NCBI RefSeq assembly: GCF_002575655.3
Contig: NC_053039.3
Location: 216,275,622 to 216,339,621, forward strand
DNA: 64,000 bases
Source of the DNA: Aegilops tauschii subsp. strangulata
Taxonomy: Eukaryota > Streptophyta > Magnoliopsida > Poales > Poaceae
Direction: 5' to 3'
Shown: piece after piece, positions 33,657-46,085 of the stretch
Layout: the number at the start of each line of letters is the position of its first letter
How positions within the stretch are numbered: position 1 is the first letter of the stretch
Made by a program: the position numbers and the translations under genes
Notes under the pieces: generated by a model
Told to the model about the DNA's origin: nothing
The model's input: the letters and a program-made list of their open reading frames with translations, nothing else
The model's database searches: none

Positions 33657-33818
33657 CCCCGTGCGCACGGGCCAAGTCAGCCCCGTGCGCACGGGGTGTC
33701 CAGTGAGTTTCGAGGTACCCCGTGCACACGGGGGTCAGAGACCCCGTGCGCATGGGGTGTCCCGAAATATTCTGACTACCCCGTGCGCACAGGGGTCAGA
33801 GACCCCGTGCACACGGGG
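33657..33818. repeat. Phased array of six 16-nt palindromes
   Basis: Copies of CCCCGTGCGCACGGGG or near-copies start at 33657, 33681, 33718, 33742, 33779 and 33803. Spacings alternate 24, 37, 24, 37, 24, that is three 61-bp units of two palindromes each. Variants are mostly CG to CA or TG changes. Confidence 0.85.
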
Positions 33819-34182
33819 TGTCCAGAAGATTTCTGATGAAACATCACAGGACACCACGGCAAAGCACACAAAAAGTGGAATATCTGAGGAGGTGTAGGAG
33901 GGCTGGTGTATCTGTCTTGGAGGCATTCCCACACGACACTAATTCCACGAAGACCCCTCTTGATAGTGCGGTTTTACCTACGACTCAAATCGAACCAAAA
34001 CGAAAAACCTTCGAGTCGCCGGTAACCACGCCTTTGATCTTTTTGGACTGGGGGGTCGCACACCTCCATCAATGGACACCTTGGAACCAAAGTCCTGAGA
34101 TAAACTTTAGCAACCAACATTAGTTCCACTAACCACATTGTCATCACACCAAAATATAATCTAAGTGATACTTGCACTTTCA

Positions 34183-34472
34183 CTTGCTCAAAGCTCCATT
34201 CACAAAACTGCTTTGGGGGATTGTTCTTCGGCATGTGACTCCTCCAATGGTCCAATTAGTTTTTGTTCTAGGGCTTTATTTATTGCAAATTTTTGCTGCT
34301 GTGGTGACCTTGTTCTTCAGCTTTCATGTCAAATTTATATGGTCCAAAGTAGTTTTGATGCATGATATAGCTTCTAGGCACCTGTAGGAGTAGTTGCTAT
34401 CAATTTTGTTGAGTTTGGTTCACTTTTATTTTGAGTCACTAAAAATTTCAGAACTTTTTCAGAAAATGAAAA
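34183..34472 (+). other. Spacer of element C between solo LTR and accessory ORF
   Basis: AT-rich, no gene. A leader for the accessory ORF that starts at 34473. Confidence 0.6.
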
Positions 34473-34679
34473 ATGTCTAGGAGAATGTACCAAGGTGATT
34501 CTTCAAGGAAGCAAGCACCGAGGCATGTGATACGCGAACCGGACCTTGAACCACCAAGGGAAGCTCAAGTGAAGCTGTGTGAATGGTCGTCGGATGAATT
34601 TATGGATTGTGCAGGTTTCAAGGATGAGTTCTATGCATACGTACAAAATGCCGGCCTTGAGGATTTCTTATGAGACAAG

Positions 34680-36459
34680 TGTTGGAAATATGCCCTAGAG
34701 GCAATAATAAAATTGTTATTATTATATTTCCTTGTTCATGATAATTGTCTATTGTTCATGCTATAATTGTATTAACTGGAAACCGTAATACATGTGTGAA
34801 TACATAGACCACAACATGTCCCTAGTAAGCCTCTAGTTGACTAGCTCGTTGATCAATAGATGGTTATGGTTTCCTGACCATGGACATTGGATGTCATTGA
34901 TAACGGGATCACATCATTAGGAGAATCATGTGATGGACAAGACCCAATCCTAAGCCTAGCACAAGATCGTGTAGTTCGTATGCTAAGAGCTTTTCTAATG
35001 TCAAGTATCATTTCCTTAGACCATGAGATTGTGCAACTCCCGGATACCGTAGGAATGCTTTGGGTGTACTAAACGTCACAACGTAACTGGGTGGCTATAA
35101 AGGTGCACTACAGGTATCTCCGAAAGTGTCTGTTGGGTTGGCACGAATCGAGACTGGGATTTGTCACTCTGTGTAAACGGAGAGGTATCTCTGGGCCCAC
35201 TCGGTAGGACATCATCATAATGTGCACAATGTGACCAAGGAGTTGATCACGGGATGATGTGTTATGGAACGAGTAAAGAGACTTGCCGGTAACGAGATTG
35301 AACAAGGTATCGGGATACCGACGATCGAATCTCGGGCAAGTACTATACCGGTAGACAAAGGGAATTGTATACGGGATTGATTGAATCCTTGACATCGTGG
35401 TTCATCCGATGAGATCATCGTGGAACATGTGGGAGCCAACATGGGTATCCAGATCCCGCTGTTGGTTATTGGCCGGAGAACGTCTCGGTCATGTCTGCAT
35501 GGTTCCCGAACCCGTAGGGTCTACACACTTAAGGTTCGATGATGCTAGGGTTATAGGGAATAGATATACGTGGTTACCGAATGTTGTTCGGAGTCCCTGA
35601 TGAGATCCCGGACGTCACGAGGAGTTCCGGAATGGTCCGGAGGTAAAGATTTATATATGGGAAGTCCTGTTTTGGTCACCGGAAAAGTTTCGGGTGCTAT
35701 CGGTAACGTACCGGGACCACCGGGAGGGTCCCGGGGGTCCACCAGGTGGGGCCACCGGCCCCAGAGGGCTGTGTGGGCCAAGTGTGGGAAGGGACCAGCC
35801 CCTGGGTGGGCTGGTGCGCCTCCCACAAGAGGCCCAAGGCACAGGGAAAGGGGAAGGGGGGAAACCCTAGGCTCAGATGGGCCTAAGGCCCACCTAGTGG
35901 TGCGCCCCCCTCTCTCCCTCTTCTGGCCTCCCCCCTAGATGCATCTAGGGCTGGCCGCACCCCTTGGGGGGGAACCCTAGATGGGGGCGCAGCCCCTCCC
36001 CCTCCCCTATATATAGTGGGGGTTTTGGGGCTGCCAGAGATATGAGTCTCCCTCTCTCTTGGCGCAGCCCTACCCTCTCCCTTTCTCGTCTCTCGCAGTG
36101 CTTGGCGAAGCCCTGCTGGAGTGCCACGCTCCTCCATCACCACCATGCCGTTGTGCTGCTGCTGGACGGAGTCCTCCCCAACCTCTCCCTCTTTCCTTGC
36201 TGGATCAAGGTGTGGCAGACGTCACCGGGCTGCACGTGTGTTGAACGCGGAGGCGCCGTGGTTCGGCGCTAAGATCGGAATCAACCACGATCTGAATCGC
36301 TATGAGTACGACTCCTTCATCCGCGTTCTTGCAATGCTTCCGCTTAGCGATCTACAATGGTATGTAGATGCACTCCCCTTCCCCTCGTTGCTAGATTACT
36401 CCATAGATTGATCTTGGTGATGCGTAGAAAATTTTGAATTTCTGCTACGATCCCCAACA
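34680..36459 (+). repeat. 5' LTR of Copia 2 (1780 bp)
   Basis: TGTTGGAAATATGCCC...GATCCCCAACA. TATATATAG at 36008-36016 is a good TATA box. The 3' part is GC-rich; the open frames there (35570-35938 and others) appear in both LTRs and are not genes. Confidence 0.93.
36008..36016 (+). promoter_or_regulatory. TATA box of Copia 2 5' LTR
   Basis: CCCCTATATATAGTGGGGG, about 450 bp before the LTR end; the identical site is present in the 3' LTR near 42966. Confidence 0.65.
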
Positions 36460-37797
36460 GTGGCATCATGAGCTAGGTCTATGCGTAGTTTCTATGCACG
36501 AGTAGAACACAAAGTAGTTGTGGGCGTCGATTTTGTCAATTTACTTGCCGTTACTAATCTTATCTTGATTCGGCGGCATCGTGGGATGAAGCGGCCCGGA
36601 CCAACCTTACACGTACTCTTACGTGAGACAGGTTCCACCGACTGACATGCACTAGTTGCATAAGGTGGCTAGCGGGTGTCTGTCTCTCCCACTTTAGTCG
36701 GATCGGATTCGATGAAAAGGGTCCTTATGAAGGGTAAATAGAAATTGGCATATCACGTTGTGGCTTTTGCGTAGGTAAGAAACGTTCTTGCTAGAAACCC
36801 ATAGCAGCCACGTAAAACATGCAACAACAATTAGAGGACGTCTAACTTGTTTTTGCAGGGTATGCTATGTGATGTGATATGGCCAAAAGGATGTGATGAA
36901 TGATATATGTGATGTATGAGATTGATCATGTTCTTGTAATAGGAATCACGACTTGCATGTCGATGAGTATGACAACCGGCAGGAGCCATAGGAGTTGTCT
37001 TAATTTATTATATGACCTGCGTGTCAATGAAAAACGCCATGTAATTAATTTACTTTATTGCTAACCGTTAGCCATAGTAGTAGAAGTAATAGTTGGCGAG
37101 ACAACTTCATGAAGACACGATGATGGAGATCATGATGATGGAGATCATGGTGTCATGCCGGTGACAAAGGTGATCATGCCGCGCCTCGAAGATGGAGATC
37201 AAAAGGCGCAAGATGATATTGGCCATATCATGTCACTTTATGATTTGCATGTGATGTTTGTCATGTTTACATCTTATTTGCTTAGAACGACGGTAGCATA
37301 AATAAGATGATCCCTCACTAAAATTTCAAGAGACGTGTTCCCCCTAACTGTGCACCGTTGCGAAGGTTCGTTGTTTCGAAGCACCACGTGATGATCGAGT
37401 GTGATAGATTCTAACGTTCGCATACAACGGGTGTTGACGAGCCTAGCATGTACAGACATGGCCTCGGAACACATGCGAAACACTTAGGTTGACTTGACGA
37501 GCCTAGCATGTACAGACATGGCCTCGGAACACAAGAGATCGAAAGGTCGAACATGAGTCTTATAGTAGATGCGATCAACATGGAGATGTTCACCGATGAT
37601 GACTAGTCCGTCTCACGTGATGATCGGACACGGCCTAGTTTGACTCGGATCATGTATCACTTAGATGACTAGAGGGATGTCTATCTGAGTGGGAGTTCAT
37701 TAAATAATCAGATGAACTTAATTATCATGAACATAGTCAAAAGGTCTTTGCAAATTATGTCATAGCTTACGCTTTAGTTCTACTGTTTAAGATATGT
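36460..37797 (+). other. Primer site region and leader of Copia 2
   Basis: Directly after the LTR the sequence is GTGGCATCATGAGC, where TGGTATCAGAGC would be expected, so the primer site carries a substitution and an extra base. The leader has no gene. It contains a 60-bp-period duplication of GACGAGCCTAGCATGTACAG at 37436 and 37496. Confidence 0.7.
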
Positions 37798-40700
37798 TCC
37801 TAGAGAAAATTTAGTTGAAAGTTGATAGTAGCAATTATGCGGACTGGGTCCGTAAACTGAGGATTGTCCTCATTGCTGCACAAAAGGCTTATGTCCTTAA
37901 TGCACCGCTCGGTGTGCTGAACCTCAGCATCGTCTGTAGATGTTGCGAAACATCTGACATACACGTTTTGATGACTACGTGATAGTTCAGTGCGTAATGC
38001 TAACGGTTTAGAATTGTGGCACCAAAGACGTTTTTGAAACGTCGCAGAACATATGAGATGTTCCGAAGACTGAAATTGGGATTTCAGACTAGTGCCCACG
38101 TCAAGAGGTATGAGACCTCTGACAAGTTTCTTAAGCCTGCAGACTAAGGGAGAAAAGCTCAATCATTGAGCATGTGCTCAGATTGTCTGAGTACCACAAT
38201 CGCTTGAATCGAGTGGGAGTTAATCTTCCAGATGAGATAGTGATGGTTCTCCATAGTCACTGCCACCAAGCTATTAGAGCTTCGTGATGAACTATAACAT
38301 ATCAGGGATAGATATGATGATCCTTGAGCTATTCGCGATGTTTGACACCGTAAAAGTAGAAATCAAATAGGAGCATCAATTGTTGATGGTTAGTAAAACC
38401 ACTAGTTTCAAGAAGGGCAAGGGCAAAAAGGGATACTTCATGAAATGGCAAATCATTTGCTGCTCTAGTGAAGAATCCCAAGGTTGAACCCAAACCCGAG
38501 ACTAAGTGCTTCTGTAATGAGGGAAACAGTCACTGAAGCAGAACTGCCCTAGATACTTGGTAGATGAGAAGGCAGGCAAGGTCGACAGAAGTATATTGGA
38601 TATACATTATATGAATGTGTACTTTACTAGTACTCCTAGTAGCACCAGGGTATTAGATACCGGTTTGGTTGCTAAGTGTTAGTAACACGAAATAAAAGCT
38701 GCGGAATAAACGGAGACTAGCTAAAGGTGAGATGACGATATGTGTTGGAAGTGTTTCCAACGTTGATGTGATCAAGCATCGCATGCTCCCTCTACCATCG
38801 AGATTGGTGTTAAACCTAAATAATTGTTATTTGGTGTTTGCGTTGAGCATAAACATGATTGGATTATGTTTATCGCAATACGGTTATTCATTTAAGGAGA
38901 ATAATGGTTACTCTGTTTGTTTGAATAATACCTTCAATGGTCTTGCACCTAAAATGAATCTCGATCGCAGTGATACACATGTTTGTGCCAAAAGATATAA
39001 AATAGTAATGATAGTACCACATACTTGTGGCACTGCCATTTGAGTCATATTGGTATAGAACGCATGAAGAAGCTCCATGTAGATGGATCTTTAGACTCAC
39101 TCGTTTTTGAAAAGATTGAGACATGCGAACCATGTCTATTGGTATATATGCATGAAGAAACTCCATGCAGATGGATCGTTTGGACTCACTTGATTTTGAA
39201 TCACTTGAGACATGCAAATCATACCACATGGGCAAAATGACTGAAAGGCCTCGTTTTCAGTAAGATGGAACAAGAGAGCAACTTGTTGGAAGTAATACAT
39301 TTGATGTGTGCAGTCCAATGAGTGCTGAGGCACGCAGTGGATATCGATATGTTCTTACTTCACAGATGATTTGAGTAGATGCTAAGAATATTTACTTGAT
39401 GAAACACAAGTCTGAATTATTGAAAGGTTCAAGTAATTTCAGAGTGAAGTTGAAGATCGTCGTGACAAGAGGATAAAATTTCTATGATATGATCATAGAG
39501 ATATCTGAGTTACGAGTTTGGCACACAATTAAGACATTGTGGAAAGTATTTCACAATTAATACCGCCTGAAACACCACAGTGTGATGGTGTGTCCGAACA
39601 TCATGACTGCACCCTATTGGATATGGTGCATACCATGATGTCTCTTATCGAATTACCACTATCATTTATGGGTTAGGCATTAGAGACAACCGCATTCACT
39701 TTAAAAGGGGCACCACGCAATTCCGTTGAGACGACACCGTTTAGAGAAACCTAAGTTGTCGTTTCTTAAAAGTTTGGGGCTGCGATGCTTATGTGAAAAA
39801 GTTTCAGGCTAATAAGCTCGAACCCAAAGCGGATAAATGCATCTTCATAGAATACCCAAAACAGTTGGGTATACCTCCTATTTCAGATCTGGAAGCAAAA
39901 GTGATTGTTTCTAGAAACGGGTCCTTTCTCGAGGAAAAGGTTTCTCAAGAAAGAATTGAGTGGGAGGACGGTGGAGACTTGATGATCCATGACTTCAACT
40001 AGTGTGTAGCAGGGTACAGGAAGTTGTTCCTGTGGCACCTACACCAATTGAAGTGGAAGCTTATGATAGTGATCATGAAACTTCGGACCAAGTCACTACA
40101 AACCTCGTAGGACGACAAGGATGCGTGCTACGTCAGAGTGGTACGTAATCCTGTCTTGGAAGTCATGTTGCTAGACAACAATGAACCTACGAGCTATGGA
40201 GAAGCGATGGTGGGCCCGGATTCCGACGAATGGCTCGAGGCCATAAAATCCGAGAGGATCCATGTATGAAAACAAAGTATAGACTTTGAAAGAACTGCTT
40301 GATGGTCGTAAGGCTGTTGGGTACAGATGGATTTTAAAAGGGAAGACAGACAATGATGGTAAGTATCACCATTAAGAAAGCTCGACTTGTCGTTAAGATG
40401 TTTTCCGACAAGTTCAAGGAGTTGACTACGATGAGATTTTCTCACTCGTAGCGATGCTAAGAGTCTGTTGGAATTATATTAGCGGTTACTGCATTATTTA
40501 TGAAATCTTGCAGATAGGATGTCAAAACATTGTTTCCTCGACGATTTTCTTGAGGAAAGGTTGTATGTGATACAACCAGAAGGTTTTGTCAATCCTGAAA
40601 GATGCTAACAAGTATGCAAAGCTCCAGCAATCCTTCTAAGGACTGGAGTAAGCATCTCGGAGTTGGAATGTACGCTTTGATGAGATGATCAAAGATTTTG

Positions 40701-41460
40701 GGTTTATACAAAGTTTATGAGAAACTTGTATCTCCAAAGAAGTGAGTGGGAGCACTATAGAATTTTTGATGAGTATATGTTGTTAACATATTGATGATCA
40801 GAAATGATGTAGAATTTCTGGAAAGCATACAGGTTTATTTGAAAAGTGTTTTAATGGAAAACCTGGATTAAGCTACTTGAACATTGAGCATCAAGATCTA
40901 TAAGGATAGATCAAAAACACTTAATAGTACTTTCAAATGAATACATACCATGACAAGTTTTTGAAGGAGTTCAAAATAGATCAGCAAAGAAGGAGTTCTT
41001 GGCTGTGTTACAAGGTGTGAGTATTGAGTAAGACTCAAGACCTGGCCACAGCAGAAGAGAGAGAAAGGACAAAGGTCGTCCCCCATGCTTTAGACGTAGG
41101 CTCTACAGTATGCTATGCTGTGTACCGCACATGAAGTGTGCCTTTCCATGAGTTGGTCAAGGGGTACAATAGTGATCCGGGAATGGATCACATGACAGCG
41201 GTCGAACTTATCCTTAGTATCCAGTGGGCTAAGGAATTTTCTCGATTATGGAGGTGTAAAAAAGTTCGTCGTAAAGGGTTACGTCGATGCAACTTTGACA
41301 CTAATCCGGATGATTCTGAGTAGTAAACCGGATTTGTATAGTAGAGCAGTTATTTGGAATAGCTCCAAGTAGCGCGTGGTAGCTGCATCTACAGGATGAC
41401 ATAGAGATTTATAAAGCGCACACGGATCTGAAAGGTTCAGACCCGTTGACTAAAACCTCT
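37798..41460 (+). pseudogene. Degenerate Copia gag-pol (Copia 2)
   Basis: Recognisable pieces in changing frames: gag near 37815-37925 (NYADWVRKLRIVLIAAQKAY), basic linker and remains of the zinc knuckle near 38400-38545, protease near 38650 (LDTGLVAK), integrase zinc region near 39020-39135, the ORF piece 39793-40002 after integrase (KLEPKADKCIFIEYPK), RT N-terminal part near 40190-40260 and RNase H near 41280-41320. An 88-bp-period duplication lies at 39061-39135 and 39149-39222. The YVDD box is not intact near 40785. Compared with Copia 1 almost every domain has indels and stops. Confidence 0.85.
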
Positions 41461-41497
41461 CTCGTAAGCATAAAATGATCAAACCCTAGAACTCATT

Positions 41498-41638
41498 GAG
41501 TGTTAATCACATGGTGATGTGAACTAGATTATTGACTCTAGTAAACTCTTGGGTATTAGTCACATGGCGATGTGAACTTTGAGTGTTAATCACATGGTGA
41601 TGTGAACTAGATTATTGACTCTAGTGCCAGTGGGAGAC
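41498..41638 (+). repeat. Tandem repeat and polypurine tract before Copia 2 3' LTR
   Basis: GAGTGTTAATCACATGGTGA begins copies at 41498 and 41581 (83-bp period), with a partial third in between (about 41551). CAGTGGGAGAC at 41628-41638 abuts the LTR as the purine tract. Confidence 0.75.
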
Positions 41639-43416
41639 TGTTGCAAATATGCCCTAGAGGCAATAATAAAATGGTTATTATTATATTTCCTTGTTCATGA
41701 TAATTGTCTATTGTTCATGCTATAATTGTATTAATTGGAAACCGTAATACATGTGTGAATACATAGACCACAACTTGTCCCTAGTAAGCCTCTAGTTGAC
41801 TAGCTTGTTGATCAATAGATGGTTATGGTTTCCTGACCATGGACATTGGATGTCATTGATAACGGGATCACATCATTAGGAGAATGATGTGATGGACAAG
41901 ACCCAATCCTAAGCCTAGCACAAGATCGTGTAGTTCGTATGCTAAGAGCTTTTCTAATGTCAAGTATCATTTCCTTGGACCATGAGATTACTCCCAGATA
42001 CCGTAGGAATGCTTTGGGTGTACCAAACGTCACAACGTAACTGGGTGGCTATAAAGGTGCACTACAGGTATCTCCGAAAGTGTCTGTTGGGTTGGCACGA
42101 ATCGAGACTGGGATTTGTCACTCTGTGTAAACGGAGAGGTATCTCTGGGCCCACTCGGTAGGACATCGTCATAATGTGCACAATGTGACCAAGGAGTTGA
42201 TCACGGGATGATGTGTTACGGAACGAGTAAAGAGACTTGCCGGTAACGAGATTGAACAAGGTATCGGGATACCGACGATCGAATCTCGGGCAAGTACTAT
42301 AGCGGTAGACAAAGGGAATTGTATATGGGATTGATTGAATCCTTGACATCGTGGTTCATCCGATGAGATCATCGTGGAACATGTGGGAGCCAACATGGGT
42401 ATCCAGATCCCGCTGTTGGTTATTGGTAGGAGAACGTCTCAGTCATGTCTGCATGGTTCCCGAACCCGTAGGGTCTACACACTTAAGGTTCGATGACGCT
42501 AGGGTTATAGGGAATAGATATACGTGGTTACCGAATGTTGTTCGGAGTCCCGGATGAGATCCCGGACGTCACGAGGAGTTCCGGAATGGTCCGGAGGTAA
42601 AGATTTATATATGGGAAGTCCCGTTTTGGTCACCGGAAAAGTTTCGGGTGCTATCGGTAACGTACCGGGACCACCGGGAGGGTCCCGGGGGTCCACCAGG
42701 TGGGGCCACCGGCCCCAGAGGGCTGCGTGGGCCAAGTGTGGGAAGGGACCAGCCCCTGGGTGGGCTGGTGCGCCTCCCACAAGAGGCCCAAGGCGCAGGG
42801 AAAGGGGAAGGGGGGAAACCCTAGGCTCAGATGGGCCTAAGGCCCACATAGTGGTGCGCCCCCCTCTCTCCCCCTTCTGGCCGCCCCCCTAGATGCATCT
42901 AGGGCTGGCCGCACCCCTTGGGGGGGGGGGAACCCTAGATGGGGGCGCAGCCCCTCCCCCTCCCCTATATATAGTGGGGGTTTTGGGGCTGCCAGAGATA
43001 TGAGTCTCCCTCTCTCTTGGCGCAGCCCTACCCCTCTCCCTTCTCGTCTCTCGCAGTGCTTGGCGAAGCCCTGCTGGAGTGCCACGCTCCTCCATCACCA
43101 CCATGCCGTTGTGCTGCTGCTGGACAGAGTCTTCCCCAACCTCTCCCTCTTTCCTTGCTGGATCAAGGCGTGGGAGACGTCAGCGGGCTGCACGTGTGTT
43201 GAACGCGGAGGCGCCGTGGTTCGGCGCTAAGATCGGAATCAACCGCGATCTGAATCGCTACGAGTACGACTCCTTCATCCGCGTTCTTGCAACTCTTCCG
43301 CTTAGCAATCTACAATGGTATGTAGATGCACTCCCCTTCCCCTCGTTGCTAGATTACTCCATAGATTGATCTTGGTGATGCGTAGAAAATTTGAATTTTT
43401 GCTACGATCCCCAACA
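41639..43416 (+). repeat. 3' LTR of Copia 2 (1778 bp)
   Basis: TGTTGCAAATATGCCC...GATCCCCAACA. It differs from the 5' LTR by scattered substitutions, a 5-bp loss near 41988 and a longer G run near 42920. Confidence 0.93.
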
Positions 43417-44240
43417 ACAAGTGCCTACAATATTACTATCTCACCGATTCCTTTGTGCGGAAGTTTGAGTTTTCATCTAAGCGTAATACTCATACTGTCT
43501 TGTTTGATCTTTATGATGAATCTTATACCATGGACCTAGAAGATTTTTGTGACGCATGCAAAATTCCACAATGGGGCCTTCTTAGTGAGCCTCACAAATC
43601 TAAATATAATGATTTCCTTGCTAGCATCACTGTGGGAGAAACTAGAAATATCACACAAGCTACCATAGGGAACATTCACTTTCCTGCCATACACTACTTT
43701 TCTCTCTTTATAGGAACATGCATTAATGGTAAACACGAGCATTGTCACCTTTGTGTTCCAGATCTTAGTGTCCTCAAATGTGCGGTTTTAGGCGATAAGC
43801 AATATAACTTGAGGGGCCATTATTGCTAGGAGGTTACATCTTAATGCTAAAGATGGAGATTATTTGGTGGGATTTATGCAACTCGTTTAGCTAATTATTT
43901 GGGAATACCCGTAAGAGGGTATTATATTGAGTTGCCACCTGCTTTTCTAGATTATGAGGCTATGGTACGCTACCAGTTTCTTAAGAGGAACAAACAGTTC
44001 CTCCAGTACAAACTAATCTTTGATAGACGGTGCGTCGTCCATGTTACTCTTCCTGCTCTTGCTTTCTTTGACTTTCAGGCAAATGGGAGATACTTTATAA
44101 CTAGGGAGGAGGCAAACGACTATGAGGGAACAGCGAAGGCTGCTCGCCTCCATGTTGCAGCCCTTCAGGCAGTAGCTGATGCGTCTCAGTACAACCCCAA
44201 CTACAACTTTGGATATCCACCAGGCCAGTCGTGGTCGTAG

Positions 44241-46085
44241 ACCAACTTAGTCCAAAAGCCTAAGCTTGGGGGAGTACGTATTTCTCACCGACATTATATT
44301 CATGCTCACACACTCATTTCAGTTGTCGGTGTCCATACTTTTTCATTGTATTGTCCATGTTAGTTTATTTCTTTTTTTCCGCTTTCTTCTTGTGTGTTTG
44401 AAAAACATTGCGAAAAACCAAAAAGAATTAGTTGTAGTTAGTTTACTTTCTATGCATGCTTAGTAGTAAAATTAAAAGAAAACCCAAAAAGATTTCCTGT
44501 TCTTCTTTTGCTTGTTGGGAGCTCTCCCATGTAAATAGTTTTTCTCATTCTTTTTTTACTTTCTTCAGAAAAAACAAAAACTCCAAAAACATTTCTGAGT
44601 GTTTCTTTGAAATTCTTTTCTTTTATTTGGGGGTCGAGAAGAGAAGACCACAACGACAATGTTGACTCGGCCTCATTTGCATTATTGTTGATCTAAAAAA
44701 GAGCCCATATTACATTGTCTTCTCCTTTGAATAAATGTTTGCACATTCCAGTTTAGTCCAATGCACGTGCACTATTATTATTATCCACACCGTTCGGTCA
44801 TGCAAGTGAAAGGCAATAATGACGATATATGATAAAATGATTGAGATGAGGAAAAGCTGGTATGAACTCGACCTATCTTGTTTTTGTAAATATGATTAGT
44901 TCATCGTTCCTGATTCAACCTATTATAAATGAAACATGTTTGCAATGACAATTAGAGATTATAGTTACTCTTGCCATGCTTAATTAGCTAGGAGTTTATA
45001 ATGGTTTACCTTGCATGCCAACATGGAAATTTAAAATGGTTGTGATGTAGTATGATAGGATGGTATCCTCCTTTGAATGACTTGAGTGGTCTGACTTGGC
45101 ACATGTTCACGCATGTAGTTGAAACAAAATCAAGATAGCCTCCACGATATTTATGTTCATGGTGATTTATATCCTACTCATGCTTGCACTCAATGTTGGT
45201 TAATCTCAATGCATGTTCATGATTGTTGTCGCTCTCTAGTTGGTCGCTTCCCAGTCCTTTTCTAGCCTTCACTTGTACTAAGCGAGAATACTGCTTGTGC
45301 ATCCACTTCCATAAACCCAAAGTTGTTCCATATGAGTCCACCATACCTTCCTATATGCGGTATTTACCCGCTGTTCCAAGTAAATTTGCATGTGCCAAAC
45401 TCTAAACCTTCAAATGATAATATGTTTTTATGCTCAAATCGCTCATGTGTCAACTAGGGCTGTCAATATCTTCCATGCTAGGTGGGTTATTCTCACGATG
45501 AGTGGACTCCGCTCATCATTCACGAGAAAATGGCTGGTAACCGGGATACCCAGTCCCATGCTCAAATCAAATCAAAATAATTGCAAACAAAAACCCCAGG
45601 AATGTTGTTAGTTGGACGGTACCCGTTGTTTCGGACCAGCCATGGAGTGTGCTTGTTGGTGGTGGGGGAGTATAAACTTTACCATTCTGTTTGGGAACCG
45701 CCTATAATGTATGTAGCACAGAAGATACCGAGATCTCTTGGTTGTTATGTTGACAATGAAAGAATACCGCTCAAAATATTATTTATCTCTATTTCAAAAC
45801 TCGAGCTCTGGCACCTCTACAAATCCCTGCTTCCCTCTACGAAGGGCCTATCTATTTACTTTTATTGCTGAGTCATCATCCTCTTATAAAAAGCACCAGT
45901 TAGAGAGCACCACTGTCATTTGTATGCATTGTTATTAATTTATATTGAGTATGCCTATGACTATCCAGATTGCAGAAGTATTCAACTATCCATATTACTA
46001 CATATTGTTCTGTTTTTGACAGATTCTGTTTTCATTGTGTTGTTTGCTTATTTTGATGAATCAATGGGTAGTATCAGGGGGTATG
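44241..46085 (+). other. 3' spacer of element C
   Basis: 1.8 kb after the accessory ORF with no supported gene. It starts with a purine-tract-like CCTAAGCTTGGGGGAG (44259-44274). Short frames such as 45581-45871 have stops and odd composition. The stretch at about 45500-45900 looks like a conserved Athila 3' region I have seen in Triticeae sequence. Confidence 0.65.

Larger units (their letters stand above)
32911..34182 (-). mobile_element. Solo LTR (1272 bp) inserted in element C
   Basis: Ends are TGAAAG...CTTTCA and the flanks are CTTGC on both sides (32906-32910, 34183-34187), so it is a clean 5-bp duplication around one LTR with no interior: the product of LTR-LTR recombination. I set the orientation as minus from TATATAAG at 33613-33620 on that strand and from the TTCACCCCCCCTCTAGTCGA-type end that I remember from Copia LTRs of the SIRE/Maximus kind. 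Family not certain. The plus-strand frames 33432-34123 are chance. Confidence 0.82.
34680..43416 (+). mobile_element. Angela-like Copia 2: young LTRs, decayed interior
   Basis: 8737 bp, flanked by ACAAG (34675-34679, 43417-43421). LTRs 34680-36459 and 41639-43416 are alike: about 40 differences over roughly 1775 bp by hand count. The interior still shows Copia gag, protease, integrase, RT and RNase H in order, but with many stops, indels and duplications, so it encodes nothing useful. It must have been moved by another element's proteins. Confidence 0.93.
34473..44240 (+). pseudogene. Athila-lineage accessory ORF (env position), split by Copia 2
   Basis: The first piece 34473-34673 (MSRRMYQGDSSRKQ..., EWSSDEFMDCAGFKDEF) continues beyond the Copia at 43422-43829 (LFDLYDESYTMDLEDF, ITQATIGNIHFPAIHYF) and, after a frameshift near 43830-43900, at 43899-44240 (PVRGYYIELPPAFLDYEAMV). 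A stop lies at 34671-34673, just before the insertion. The protein is a widespread ORF of grass Athila elements, downstream of pol in the position of an envelope-like gene; its function is not established. I see no signal peptide in the visible part. Confidence 0.72.

Noticed and set aside
33657..33818. Regularly spaced palindromes resembling a CRISPR array
   Set aside because: Eukaryotic LTR context, alternating 24/37 spacing with repeated spacers, no cas genes; it is a tandem repeat.
35551..36411. Open frames in the 3' half of the Copia 2 LTR (repeated at 42505-43369)
   Set aside because: They occur in both LTR copies and on both strands; LTR sequence, not a gene.
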